From Parasponia andersonii (taxonomy: Eukaryota > Streptophyta > Magnoliopsida > Rosales > Cannabaceae): a stretch of 64,000 nucleotides of DNA. Numbering within the stretch: position 1 is the stretch's first letter; every line of letters begins with the position of its first letter. The position numbers were made by a program, and so were the translations under genes. The notes beneath the pieces were generated by a model, which worked only from the letters and a program-made list of their open reading frames with translations, was not told the DNA's origin and did no database searches. Of the stretch, positions 1 through 13,023 are shown piece after piece. The DNA lies in the NCBI GenBank assembly GCA_002914805.1, contig JXTB01000532.1:6786-70785 (forward strand), written 5' to 3'.

Positions 1-122
1 GGTCGCACAAAACCTGTGGAAGAGGTCGCATATAACCATCACGGAGAAGGTCGCATATAATCCTCACGGAGGAGGTCGCATATAACCTTCACGGAAGAAG
101 TCACATATAATCCTTATGCGAC
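1..122. repeat. 25-bp minisatellite, about five units
   Basis: Tandem units start at 1, 24, 49, 74 and 99. Units 2-4 are 25 bp and share the core GGTCGCATATAA followed by a CACGGAGGA-like end. Unit 1 (23 bp) and unit 5 are more diverged. The array is cut by the window edge, so the true copy number is unknown. It lies directly beyond the C-terminal end of a copia RT relic. Confidence 0.85.
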
Positions 123-170
123 CTTAGAATTTTAGACCGCACAACAACTACTAACATATCAATAGAGAGT

Positions 171-398
171 AGAGTCCACTAGAGAGGACCCATCATGAGA
201 TGTAAGAGTCTGAGAAATAGACATAGGGGTAGTGACCTCCTTAGCACCATCAAGATTTGTTTTGGTGAGCAAGTCTTAGACATATTTATGTTGTGTAAGC
301 AAAAGACCAGAAGGCGTTGGAAGGACCTCCATTTTTAGGAAGTAACGAATATCACCTAGGTCTTTGACTAAAAATTTTGCAGAGAGAACGGGAATGAA
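171..398 (-). pseudogene. Ty1/copia reverse-transcriptase relic
   Basis: Read on the minus strand from 398, the translation shows the Ty1/copia RT stretch KFLVKDLGDIRYFL, then QHKYV, a TAA stop, DLLTKTNLDGAKEV, TPMS and HDGSSLVD. This matches the conserved part just after the YVDD box of plant copia RTs, where an intact element would read a KF-LKDLG-YFLGIEV / QHKYI-DLL pattern. It is a fragment of about 75 codons with an internal stop. No LTR or other domain of this element was found in the window, so it is an old truncated insertion. Confidence 0.75.
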
Positions 399-877
399 AG
401 TGATATCATAAGGAAATTATGAAATGGTACTGGAAACTTAATAATTTTTTATTACTAGTGTATTTATATATTTACATGATAATAGTTATCTACAAATCAA
501 AATTTAAATGAGATTATAATAGATTACAAAAATTAAAAAAAAAATTGAAAAGAAATAAAATACAAAATAAAGGAAATTTAAACTCTAGCTCGGATTTAAA
601 TTGAGGATAAGATATAACAACTCAATTTAAATTATTTGACTTGGATAAGGTTGTTTAGAGGAAATGACTTATCATGCTTCTAATACGAACTAATACTTTA
701 AAAGTTCCTAGGGAAAAAAAAAAAGGAGAGAATTAGTTATACTGTTGGCTAGCGTGAACTATATGCTTAATATTGTCTTATCAATGGTGCTCTCAACTCC
801 ATGACTAAGCATTTTATTATTATCATTATTATTATTTCCTGCTTACAATAACCTAGAAGGAATAATATGATTGTGCA

Positions 878-913
<36 letters not shown>

Positions 914-1379
914 CTTTTTCTTTCCTTGTTATCATGACTTGACTCATAATTTCTTGATGAATTGTAAGCCACTAGATTCCAAATGAGTGGTCCCTTTCTT
1001 GAAATAAAACAAGCCTTGCATGAATAAACGTTTTGCTTTTGTAGGGATATATATTAATAAGATTATGATAAATATTTCCTGTTTATGGTGTCCAATGCTT
1101 GAAGCAATCTTCCTCTAAAAGAAAAAAAACAAAACAAAACAAAATTCATCAAATTTTAATAGTTTCTTCTGAAATTAGTTTTTAATTTACTTGTATGTCA
1201 CAATGATCACTGTTAATTTATATAATTGATCTTATTACAAAATATGGTACCAATTAGGTTTCCATATTTCAAATGCATGCACAGGTCTCCGAGTATGTCA
1301 TGTCTCTTCCTGTTAACCGCTTTGGTATCAATCACATCGCTCTGTTCATGTGTCGGTTCTTGATATTATGATAGACATG

Positions 1380-1411
<32 letters not shown>

Positions 1412-2029
1412 GTACGATAATGGCCTTACATTTTCACTTAATTTTTTCAAACTAAATGAACGAATTACATAACTACCTTTTTTATTTTTTTTTTCCCACG
1501 TTTGTTGCTGGACGTAAATAAGAGTTTTTTATTTTATTTTTCTGGTGTATATTTTAATTCTCAAGTTAGCAAATCAGTACTCGCTTTATCTTGTCTTGTT
1601 TCGAATTGAGGCAAAAGAATTCACTAAATATTCGCGCGGCAAGTTGACATGATCATATAAATATGTACAAGAATAATATTGTATTAGGATAATAATACTT
1701 ATTCTAATTTTTGTACTAATACATGTGACATGTAAATTATCACCATTTAATTAGTATGTTAAAATTTATCATAAATAAATTAAACATTATCACTAATTGA
1801 ATAATAATAAATGACACACAGTAAAACCCCAGAAAAATAATAAGAGCATTATGGTCTATTGACCAATATTATTTAAAAAAATAAATGATAATAATCATCA
1901 TTAAAATTCGAATTTAGGGTCAAAGTATAAGAAATTTTGGAATAAGTGCTAAATTATAAATTTAAAGGACAAAAATGAGAGAAAACTTGAAAAATAAGGA
2001 CTTAAGTGTAATTTTTTAAAATATTGCCG
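399..2029. other. AT-rich intergenic DNA, no gene seen
   Basis: No coding region is supportable here. It holds (TA)n tracts at 881-911 and about 1379-1406, short A and T runs, and otherwise unremarkable AT-rich sequence. Confidence 0.6.
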
Positions 2030-3530
2030 AGCCCATTGAGGCTAGACACGTGGTCTGCATCACATAATCCCTCAGCTCTCTCTCCTCCTCCCATTCTCTC
2101 TCTCAAAAAAATTGGCAAAAAACGTTGATTTCACGACTGATCTACTTCTCTGACGATCTTCGAGCTGCGTCACCACCTGGAAACGAAAGTCTATCGCTAG
2201 ACAATTCTTTTGCCGCCATCCCTATTGTCTAAAACTGCTTCGTTCTCTACTAGTGACAAAAAGATGCCGCAAACAACTTTTCGATGTCGGCGTTGATTCT
2301 AGCAATGATAGACCACAAATTAGTCTTGTCTGGATTCGTCTCCTCACGGGCAATCTCAGGGTAAGCATTTCGTAGCTCGATTTTGCTCCATTTGATTTTG
2401 ATCTTGTTAGACAGTTCTGTGTATATTTAGTTTCGGAGTTGACTTTTGATTGGAGTGTTAGATTGCAAAACTAATATCATTTTTGGAATATATGTAAGAA
2501 ATGGTAAAAAAATGATATATATATTAACTATGTTTTGAAATTGACATGAAAAATGAAATTAGATGACTCAGATTTACTTCATTTTTTATGCCATGGGTTT
2601 GGGTTTGACTTGACCCCAAATTAGATAAGTTATATGTCTAACCTAACTATTTTAGACACTAGAAATTCTGTGATGAGGTCTATTTAATGATTTGAAGCTC
2701 TATTTGAAAATCGAATTTTCAAACCAATCGATTGAAGGTTCAAAAACGACTTCTAACCCTTCGAATGACCACCAAACATCGTCAAACGCTTTCCATAGTA
2801 CTGTAGCACTATCTAATTACTTGATTGAGGTAGGGATTTGATTACTTGATTCTGAAACTAGTTTAATTTATGAATTTATATATTTTTAATAAATATAGAA
2901 TTTCGTAAATTAATTTATAAAAATTGTGTTTAAATATATTTTTGACTAGATTTGATATATAAACTATCTGTGAGGCACATTAAACTAATTGGCATATCAT
3001 ATATACTGTTTTGAACTATTTTCTGCAAAAAATTGGATTTTCAAGTTTTGACTAAAAATAGCTGTTATGAAGCAAAAATTTTTAGAAAATCCAAAATGAT
3101 TTGAGAACTTAGTTTTGAGGACTAAAAGTTATTTGATTAAAGAATATTGTATCTTTATTTTGTAATTTTATAGAAATGGTGCATATCACTACTCTATTAT
3201 TTATATAGTATTTGCATACATTCACACATTTATGTGACTGTCGTACTTACAGTACTCCATGTTAGGTGCTCAGACTTACGATTACCTTTATAGGTGGATC
3301 AAACTTACAGGTAATCCACTAGAATACTTCGAACATCATATTTGCATACAAAGTTTGTAAAAATCTGGATTTTGAGAGAATAATTTGGACAATCTACCAA
3401 TTTTCTGGATAAAATATTGGGAGGATTTATTTGCAAAAGTTTTGTGTAGAAGGACTAAATTGTAATTTTTGGAGGACTAAATTGATAGAGATTTGAAATT
3501 TGGGAACTTATGTGCAATTTTTAAAAAATT
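2030..3530 (+). repeat. Diverged copy 1 of an unclassified LTR-like repeat
   Basis: The block 2614-2700 aligns clearly with 4090-4176 (shared AAGTTATATGTCTAACCTA and, further on, GAAGCTCT). Upstream of each block is a CT-rich stretch and a shared TGGATTCGTCT word. No open reading frame is credible. The layout resembles an old retrotransposon LTR or untranslated region, but no family is assigned. Confidence 0.5.
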
Positions 3531-5519
3531 ACACAGCCCTATAAGACAGGGTCACGTGCCCTGTCCTTTTCTTCTCTCTCTCTGCGTTTCTCGGCCGCAC
3601 CACCAGAGAAAGCTGTGACCACTGCTCCAGCCACCGTCTGCCTGTGCCACCGACCGGTAAAGGGTCTTCGTGCCACGCCGAAGCTCCGCCGCTCCTCGCC
3701 AGCCGCCGCCATTGCCTACAACGCCGGAAAACCTCCAAGTCGCCACTTCGGTTTTTTCGTCACCGACGAAGATTCCAGCCACCATTCGACCTCTAACTGG
3801 TCCCGTTGGATTCGTCTTGTCTCAAGGATCATTAAGATATAGATATCTCAACTCCATTTTGCCCGGATTGAAAGTTGTCTTTTTTGGATATTTCGAGTTT
3901 AAGTTTGACTTTTTGATCTGGCCGTTGGATTGTGTTTTTGACCTCATTTTTGGATTGTACTCGGAAAATGGAGAAGTTTGATACATATATATATATATAT
4001 TGCCTTTGTTTGGTGATCAGCACAGAAATCGAGATCGAACGGTCGATATTTGCCTTGTTTTACGTGTCACCAGCCCGGCGTGGGCCCGGACCCGAATTAG
4101 ACAAGTTATATGTCTAACCTAGCTATTTTGGGTACTAGGAATTCAGCAAAGAGGTCCGTTTATGGAATTGAAGCTCTGGTGAGAAGTTGGTTTTTTCGTA
4201 AGAGGACAATCGAGGGCTTGGAATTAGTTCCCAACCCTCCGGGCGATCATCAACGACACCTTGAGGATTCAATAGCGTGGTATTACTATTTGAGCAAGAT
4301 AGGGACTCAATTACCTCTGTTTTATATCTTTTTTGAATAAAACTTATTTTCTTGAACATATGAAAACAAATGTGATTTTTGGTTTCTCGAATATCTGTGA
4401 TGGGAATTGGTTGTATGAGATATATACTCTATTGCTCTGGGAATTTTCTGAGTGCAGGTTATTTTGGGTATATTAAAAATAGGGTCATTATGCTGCCTGT
4501 TTTTCTATAAAAACCTAGTATGCTAATTTTACTAAAAAAACCAGAGCATAATTATTTTCACACTTCAGTTCTATATTGCACGTGTCATAGGATAATACAT
4601 GAGCACCGTGTTGGCATCGTGAGTTACAGTGTGGTGCTGCGTGTCCCACCGTCGGTGAAAAACCGTAAACTCGCACAGGGTTTTGTTACTTCTAATTATC
4701 TCCCCATTTAGCAGGCGTAGGCAATTTGATTGCTCCCCCAGGTTTGGTAGGTGACACACGGGTGTCGTATCGGAGTATGGGCTTAGGTATCAGGCAGGTT
4801 GTTAGGCATACTTAGTGCCATCATCCTGGGTTTCCACAGATGAGAGGATGAGAGCTCATGGGTATGGGTTGATTTGTGTCATGTGCATATGGACTGAATG
4901 GTTTTAATTACATTGCTTTTATATATATATGGATTTCCGGGTTGGATTATATACATATATATATATATGTTTTGGACTAAACTAACCATGCAGGAATTCT
5001 CCATCATTAAACTGTTTTCGATCGAGGTAATTATTTTTCCCAATTGGGTATTTTATGCTCATCCCCCCTACCTTCTTCCTCAGGTGGTGTCCAGTGCGAT
5101 CTTGGTGATCAAGTGGAGTAAGAGGTCATCTTGATTGCAGTTCGTCTCTTGGTAATGTTAGAAGTTTGTTATCTTGGTGTTTAGATTGTTTGGGCTTTGT
5201 CGTAGCATTGAACCAAGATTACTGGATTCTATTTTGTCTGGAACTTATGTATGCCATTCTGATATTTGACTTTTGTTATGGATGACGGTGATGCTTGGGC
5301 TTTTATGTGACTTCTGATTTTTAATTATTATTCAGTTTATGTTTAATGGTGTATACGAACTGTGGGAGTAGTTCACAGGATGGAATTCTGATCATTTTAT
5401 TTCAATGGACTGTTTTTATAAAAACTAGAACTTTTGACACTTTTCAAATAAATCAAGGAATTTTCCACCTTTGTGAAATTCTCCTTCTACCACTAGTCCG
5501 AGTTTTGGGTCGTGACAGA
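3531..5519 (+). repeat. Diverged copy 2 of the LTR-like repeat, possible Ty3/gypsy solo LTR end
   Basis: This second copy of the repeat shares its block 4090-4176 with 2614-2700. It ends near 5508-5520 with GGGTCGTGACAGAGTT. Many plant Ty3/gypsy LTRs end in a GGGTCGTGACA-like sequence, followed by a Met-tRNA primer site; here the primer site is not recognisable. The open frames at 3529-4340 read as low-complexity or unrelated peptide and are not called genes. Classification as gypsy is an inference from the end motif only. Confidence 0.4.
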
Positions 5520-5910
5520 GTTATATATTGCCTTGAATAGATGTGTGCTAGTTTTGAAATGTTTTACAATAGTTTGGAATGTTTGAATCTTTGGACTATG
5601 ATTTCCACTTGGATTTTATAAATTGTTTTAAATATATTACTAACCATGTAAGACCTTCAACGTGAGTATATTTCTTATATATATAAACCTGTAATCGATT
5701 CTCCATTGGGCTTTAGCTTACCCCTTTCTTCCCCTTAGGTAGCACTCAGTGTGATTTGGACCAAGAGACCTAAATCGAAGCATTGCATGCTTACTAATTT
5801 GTTTATATTTTAGTAAATTTCTAAGAAACTTATGAATAATAGACTTGAGTGGAAATTTGGATTTTAGTTATAACTGAGTAAGCTTATTTGTAGGATTTGG
5901 ACATAATTAT

Positions 5911-6388
5911 ATAACTTATGTCTATGTTTGGGAGTGAGATGATTATTCAATGCATGACTATTGAACACATATTTTAATTACATTTTATGTTTTATGAGTG
6001 ATGCATATCTGTGGAGTTTTATTTTAATTAAATATTTTATTAAGGTCAATTTGAAAAATTAAAGTTTTGAATTATTTTAAAAATTATTATGGTATTTTTA
6101 TTTTATGAAATACCCATTTTATTACTGACTTCTGTCTCAGGTCGTGATACATACCATATGTGTTGATATTGTATAACTTATGTCTATATTTGAGTGTGAG
6201 ATGATTGCTCGATGTATGATTATTGAACACATATTTTAATTATAGTCTATATTTAATGAGTAACGGATAACTGTGAAGTCTTATTTCAATTAAACATTTT
6301 ATTGAAGCCAATTTAAAAAATTAAAGTTTTGAATTATTTTTAAAATTATTTCTGTAATTTCTATTTTATAAAATACACATTTTACCAC
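5911..6388. repeat. 262-bp tandem duplication in AT-rich DNA
   Basis: Unit 1 (5911-6124) and unit 2 (6173-6388) both start ATAACTTATGTCTAT. They share GAACACATATTTTAATTA, then AAATTAAAGTTTTGAATTA and a closing CATTTTA segment. Spacing between starts is 262 bp. The copies have diverged by scattered substitutions, so the duplication is not recent. No coding function is seen. Confidence 0.75.
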
Positions 6389-7537
6389 ATACCACTTAGT
6401 ATTAAAAATTTGGTACAGCAAGTGAACCTTTATCTTATTGTATTATTACGATACTTACCGCTTTTCGTTCTTAAAATATACGATATCCTCGATACTTTCG
6501 ACTTTTGGCTCTTTCGCACATTTAATTTGCCGTTGAACTGGTTAATTTGTCACTTTGGATATTAATTAAGTGAGTATAATTATTGGAGAATTCCAGTGTA
6601 GGAGCACCGTTTTCGAACCGATAGGTTAGGGGGCAGCTTTTAAAGCGTTAGATAAAATCTAACAGTTAAAGAAAAACTGATCCTATATGGAGCCGATAAC
6701 ACCAGAGTACTACTCAACAGTTGGGTTTACAAAATAATAAAAAGAAATTATTAAAAATGGTAAAAGCCAAAAACCCATCTTCATCGTCTTCAGCCAATTT
6801 CTATTCCATCTATCCTGAAAAAAAAAAAAAATTCTCTTTTTCCCTCAACTTTGCATTTAAATATGTTCACTCAATTGTTTTTCTTTGTTTAAGTTGTTCA
6901 AAATTATCCATTTGGCTTTTCTGTCTTATTCGATTGAGGAGCAGAAGCAAGCGAGCAGCCATTGATAATTTGAGGAGTTTAAAATATCTCGGACTAAGTG
7001 AGTGAGTTTTGATAAAAATAAAAGATAAATAAGAAAGAATAAGCAAGCAGCCATGAAAAAAATTATACGATTGAAGTCGGATTACACTTGAACCCTTACC
7101 GGCAAATATATATATATATATATATATATCACCCAGTTAGAAACTCATATCATTCTTTTTGCTAAACTCTTACGATAATCTTGTTGGTTGCTGTTGTTCC
7201 TATTAAAAAAAAATTAATGATAATTTTGTTCTTGGCATTAATAAGGGGTTGATTTATCAATAAATTAAAAAAATGGCAAGGGAATTTAAATTCCATATTT
7301 GATGATTATCTAGTTGATTTAGAAATACCAAATTTCTTCACCTTTATCTTATCTGGTTGGATGGCGTGAGAAGATCTCAGATCTAGACATCTAAAATTCT
7401 TCTTCTAGTTGTGTATTTGCGAAGACGAGATCTAGTGGGGAGCTGCAAATGAGCTTGTAGAGGAAAAATCCTCTAGATGTTAAAGTATATTAAATTGGGT
7501 AGACTTTTATTAATATTAGTTATATATTTTAAGGAAT
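6389..7537. other. AT-rich intergenic DNA, no gene seen
   Basis: No supported gene. There is a (TA)n tract at about 7107-7130. The open frame at 6721-7005 is A- and S-rich low complexity with no family resemblance. Confidence 0.55.
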
Positions 7538-7542
7538 TATAT

Positions 7543-8031
7543 TGTTAGGAAATTTTATTTCTTATATCAGGCTATATATTTTCAATAATTGTAATGAGAT
7601 ACGTTATTCTTAAGCAGACCTAATTAATGATTTAATTAAGGTAGGGTCAGAATATCCAATTACGTAAGAATACCAATGTGGATACTTTATTAGTCATCTA
7701 TTTAGGTGTGATGGATATCCAATAAAGGTCTACTTAAAGAACATATTATGATTATGATCCTTACTACTTTTTCACTTACACTCATTTTTTCTGTGGCCTG
7801 CCATCAATTACATAAAATTTTTCTAAGTATTTTTAGGAATTAGGTTATATAAAAGTCTAAACCCTTAAGCAATTATAATCAGTGTTTATCACTTTTGCCA
7901 TCGGTTCATCATCCAGGTTACAACCATCTATCATGGATTAAGGTATACTTAATAAATTCCTGCCTATTAGTTTTGCATGAATAATCTAAAGTTTGTGTTT
8001 GGTTATTCGTAATCTCAAATTCATTTTAATA
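7543..8031 (+). repeat. 5' LTR of the copia element
   Basis: It begins TGTTAGGAAATT and aligns along its whole length with 13024-13516, including TTCTTAAGCAGAC and CATCATCCAG. The 3' end is mutated (TTTTAATA where the other LTR has CCCAACA). Length is 489 bp. Confidence 0.9.
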
Positions 8032-8050
8032 AGTGATATCAGAGTGAGAG
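8032..8050 (+). other. Degenerate primer-binding site of the copia element
   Basis: AGTGATATCAGAGTGAGAG directly follows the 5' LTR and resembles TGGTATCAGAGC, complementary to the 3' end of plant initiator Met-tRNA. It is not a perfect match. Confidence 0.7.
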
Positions 8051-9355
8051 TTCATATTAAAATTAATTAGATTTTCATGTGTGTCTGTAGTTTTCATAAT
8101 CTATGCCTATTTGGATTTCTAGAGTTTAGATTAAACATGTATGATATGTGATTTTACATAGTTTATTGAATATTTGATGCTATGAGGGTTAGATTTTGGG
8201 TTTGGATAGTTTATGTTTCAAATTCAGGGCTTAAAATATCAATTTTCGGTATTTTTAATATTTTAGGCCAATTTATCGAATCTGGAAAAACCCAGATTTT
8301 TCAGTCTTTCGGAAAAAGAAAAAAAAAAAACCAGTCTACCGCCCCTTTAAGAGTAGTCTATCGGTCATCGTTAGCACAGGTCAATTTTGACCTCATTTCA
8401 GATATTTTTTTAGGTTGATTTTTTGGGTAGATTTCAGTCATTTTTAACTTAAATCATGGAGTTCTGACCCATTTCTTAACCTATTAAAGACTAAACGACC
8501 CATATTTTATCCGTTGAAAATCCTATTTGGTTCTAAGTTGATGAAGTGTTTAGTCAAATTAAAGCTGATAGAATTTGACAATTTAGTCACTATCAAAATC
8601 GATCTACCTGTCATTATTGGGTGGTCCACCGAAAAAGCTATCAAAATAAGCATTTTGTCTCTGTCGAAGTTAGTAGCCTCAGGCAGTAGACTAGGCAGTT
8701 TACCTGTACTGTTCAGCAAGTTTGCCAAAAATTCAAGCAAAGAAAATTTCAATGTTTCGGTTAATTTTTAGTCAATTTGGTCAATTTTCTTTGCATCATA
8801 TGTCTTGTTTGTTAGATTAAACATGATTAAGTAATATGTTGCCAAAGTAACCTCTATTGCATAGTTTTGTTTAGTCTAACATATAAAGATGTGAATTTGT
8901 TGTTAATGCGGATAACTATTAGCCTAAAGGAAGGTGGCTATTTGGCATGACAACAAATACACCTATGATAATAAGTATATAACTGTTGTTTGGTTTCCAT
9001 ATGGACAATAAATCAGCCTAAAAGAAGGTTTATTATTTGACAGAATTTATCATCAATATTTGATTATTACACCTGAGAGTACCACTTGCAAGTTAATAAG
9101 TCGGCTCAAAGTAAAACCTATTAATATTGCACTAAGTATCTTGTAATGGTAGCCTACTTTATATGATATATGTCATATTTGCATACTTTGTGATTGATTT
9201 ATATATATATATATATATATATGATATTTAAGTTGTGAGCATAGTTAATTTATGATTTTATTTTGTTCTCTGCTTAGTTTCTGCTACTAATTTTTCTGCC
9301 AATTTAAGTATCATTCATGTGCTTACAAGTATAAACTTTAAGGCTTAGAAAGAGA
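8051..9355 (+). other. Untranslated leader of the copia element
   Basis: This lies between the primer site and the first recognisable gag codon. The open frame at 8182-8418 has no gag similarity that I can see. There is a (TA)n tract at about 9200-9221. Confidence 0.5.
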
Positions 9356-12300
9356 ATGTCACGATCATACTGAGTTGTATGGATCTTCACCTGGCACTCA
9401 GAAAGAACTAACCCATTGCTCTTATAGAAGAAAGTTCTACTAAGGATAAAAGGAACTTTGAGCTATGGGAAAAGTCTAATCGAATGAGTGTCATGATCAT
9501 GAAATACTCTATTCTAAAAATCATGCAGAACTCTTTGCCAAAAAGGGAAAATGATAAGGATTTCCTTATTGCTCTTGAGAAATTATATCTCAAGAATAAA
9601 AAGAGTGAGATGATTAGTACCTTAGGGAAACTCATCTCAATTAGGTACAATAACAAAGGAAATATAAGAGAGTACATCATGCAGATGTCTCATTTGACTG
9701 ACAAGCTTAAGGAACTTAAGTTAGAAATTAATGAGGATTTGCTTGTGGCCTTAGTTTTGTTTTCTCTTCCTAATAAGTATAGTAACTGATAGACTATATA
9801 TAACACCTAAAAGGACAAATGGAATAGTAATAAGTTAATAGTCATTTGTGTTCAGGAAGAAGAGAAAATAAAGTCGAAAGACCTGAAAGTGCTAACTTGA
9901 CCACTACCTCTAAAGCAATAAAGAGGAAAATAGATAAGGATAAAGAAGTTATAATCACTCCACCTGCTAAGGCATAGAAGAAGCAAGATTAGCAAAGTTG
10001 CCTCTTTTATGGAAAGGGTGAACACTTGAAGAAGAAATGTTCTGAGTACAAAGCTTGAAATGTTAAGAAAGGTAAGCTTCTCATTTATATTTGTTCTGAA
10101 GTACATTTAACTTCTGTACCTAAAAACACTTGGTGAGTAGATTCTGGTACTACTACTTATATAAGTGTTTCCATGCATAGTTACATGCGAAGCAGGAAGC
10201 CAAGTAATGATGAAAGAGTCATCTATGTGGGCGACAACCAAATAGCTGAGGTGGAGACCATAAGGCATTTTAGCTTGTTTTGAATTCTGGAAAATATTTG
10301 GATTTGTATGAGACTTTTGTGGTATTGTTTTTAAGGTAGAATTTGATTTCTATTTTTTTATTAGACAAATTTGGATTTACTTGTACTTTCAGAAATAATT
10401 TATTGAGTCTTATGTGTGACTCAATTATTGTTGGTATCGATTTTCTTAATGATAACTTATATATATTAAATACCCAATCCTCTATTAATGAAACTTTGCA
10501 TATTAATTCAAGAGGTACAAAACAAAAATTAACTAATGAAGACTCATTAATGCTATGGTACAAATACTTAGGACATATTTCTAAACAATGAATTGAACAT
10601 CTTATGTTTGATGGGATCCTTAGTCCCCATAATTTGGTAGACTTTAAAGTATGTGTTAAGTATATGAAGGAGAAACGGACAAACGTCAGGAAGTTAGGTG
10701 CCAATAAGAGCTCTGGCATCCTAGAACTAATACATACAGACATTTGTGATCCATTCCCTATGGCTTCTTTGAATGGACAACAGTATTTTATCACGTTCAT
10801 AGAAGATTATTCTTGCTAGGGTACATATACTTGATTTATGAAAAGTCACAATCATTATACGTATTTAAGGCTTATAAAACTGAGGTTGAAAATTAGCTTG
10901 ATAAGAAAAATAAGGCTATCACATCTAATCCTAGTGGTAAGTACTACAATCAGTATGATGGATCAAGTGAGCAACGCCGAGGACTCTTTACTAAGTTTTT
11001 GTAAGAGTGCGATATTATCCCATAATACACTATGCCTGGGAAACCTAGCATGAATGGTGCTGTTGAATGACACAATTGGATACTACAGGATATGATAAGA
11101 AGTATGATCAGTCATTCCACTTTACCATAATTACTATGGGGAGACGCACTCAAAACTGTAGTGTATATCCTTAATAGAGTATCGAGCAAAGTAGTAGCTA
11201 AAGACTCTTTTCTCCAGCTACTTCGAAGGACTCTTTTAGAATTATTATGGTACTTATGGCTCATTATGAACTTGAGGTTCATCAGATGGACGTTTCTCAA
11301 TAATGATATTGATGAGATGATATATACGGTACAACTAGAAAATTTTGTATCATGAGATCTAAACTCTATAGTCTACAAACTCAAGAAGTCTATCTATGGT
11401 CTCAAAAAGGCTTTCTATCAATAGTATCACAAATTTCATGAGGTAATCATCTCGTTAGATTTCAGGTGAATCCTGTTGATAATTGTGTAGACTATAAGTT
11501 CAATTGGAGTAAGTTTATCTTCCTGGTACTTTACGTTGATCATATACTACTAGCAAGTAGTAATATAGAATTACTGCACGACACCAAGAGATTTCTTGTA
11601 AATAATTTCAAAATGAAAGATCTTGAAGTTGCCTATTTTGTATTAGGCATACAGATACATCAAGATCACTCTCGAGATATCCTTATATTATCACAAAAGA
11701 ACTATATCAAAAGAGTGCTCAATAGATTTGGTATAGATAAGTGTGCATCAACAAACACTCCGGTGTCTAAGGGAGATAAATTTAGCCTTAGTCAAAGTCC
11801 TAAGAATGATGTTGCTAAAGAAGCCACGCAATAGTTTCCTTATATTTTGGCTGTAGGGAGTCTGATATATACTCAGATATGTGCACGTCCGGATTTAGAG
11901 AACTTAGTTGGCATATTGGGCCGATATATGAGTAACCTTGGAGTGGATCATTAGAAGGCAGCAAAGAGAGGTACTTACAGAGAACAAAGGAATACATGCT
12001 CACTTATCAGAAATCAGATATTTTGGAGATCATTGTGTACTATGATTCTGATTTTGCGGGATATTTAGACAGTAAAAGATCTACATCAGGCTATGTCTTT
12101 CTTTTAGCTAGAGGAACTATTTCCTAGAAGAATGCGAGACAGACACTTGTAGCTATTTCAACTATGGAGGCAGAATCCATAGCTTGCTATGAGGCATCCA
12201 ATCAAGGAATATGTCTGTGAAACTTTGTCACTAGGCTGCACATAGTAAATAGTATTGAAAGGCTATTGAAACTTTATTGTGACAATAACTCGGCAGTCTT

Positions 12301-12511
12301 ATACTCCTACAGCAATAGGAGCTCATCGAAGTCAAAATAAATTGATATTAAATTCCTAACTGTGAGAGAAATAGTTCAGAGTCGTTTAATGTCAATTGAG
12401 CATATCAGTACAAACTCTATGATAACGGATCCTTTTACCAAAGGTTTACCACCTAAAGTCTTTCACAAGCATACTGCTCGTATAGGTGTTATATTTTTAG
12501 ATGGTGTGTAA
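9356..12511 (+). pseudogene. Broken copia gag-pol polyprotein
   Basis: Domains appear in order in shifting frames. Gag (about 9356-10080) includes the LSYG/LIRMTI-type region and a segment at 9484-9789 like plant UBN2 gag. Protease is near 10130-10260 (WVDSGTTTYIS). Gag-pre-integrase and integrase core cover about 10340-11200 (ELIHTDICDPFP, KPSMNGAVE). RT is at about 11340-11830. RNase H runs to 12511 (TMEAES, then a TAA stop at 12509-12511). The RT catalytic box, normally YVDD, reads YVDH at about 11540, so a catalytic aspartate is lost. Many stops and frameshifts break the frame from the sixth codon onward. Confidence 0.88.
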
Positions 12512-13023
12512 TTTTAGTAGGAGTTTGTAGTTTGTTTTAGATACTTATTATATAACACTTGTTTATGTTTTGTATATTGCAATACATTCTGATTGATAAT
12601 GGTTTTCATTGTAGACTCTACTCAAATTTTAGTATATGAAGTATTTCATATTTTCTTGCTTTATTATTTTGGTTAACAATAAAGTTTGTAATAATGCACT
12701 AAAAGAAAAAGACTAAGGTCGACCTTAATAAAGTTTAAGAAGGACCAATTGGAAATAGGCACAGTGAATCACATTGCGTATAATTTCCATGCCATATTTC
12801 ATACTCGATATTTGTCATTCAAATGTATTAATACGGTGATCATTGAGGGTTTTAGTTGCCATCCAAATAAATGCAACGACGATCGTTTTGATTTCATAAT
12901 GATATATCTGATGAATGAGATTGCAACTTCAGGGATCTTCGAGAATAATATGGTATATTAATGGCCATACTTTAGTTTTACAATACAATTGTATTTGATA
13001 CATATGTGACCCAAGTTAGAGAT

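Noticed and set aside
1-122. Regularly spaced repeats that could suggest a CRISPR array
   Set aside because: Units are directly adjacent with no unique spacers, in a plant nuclear context.
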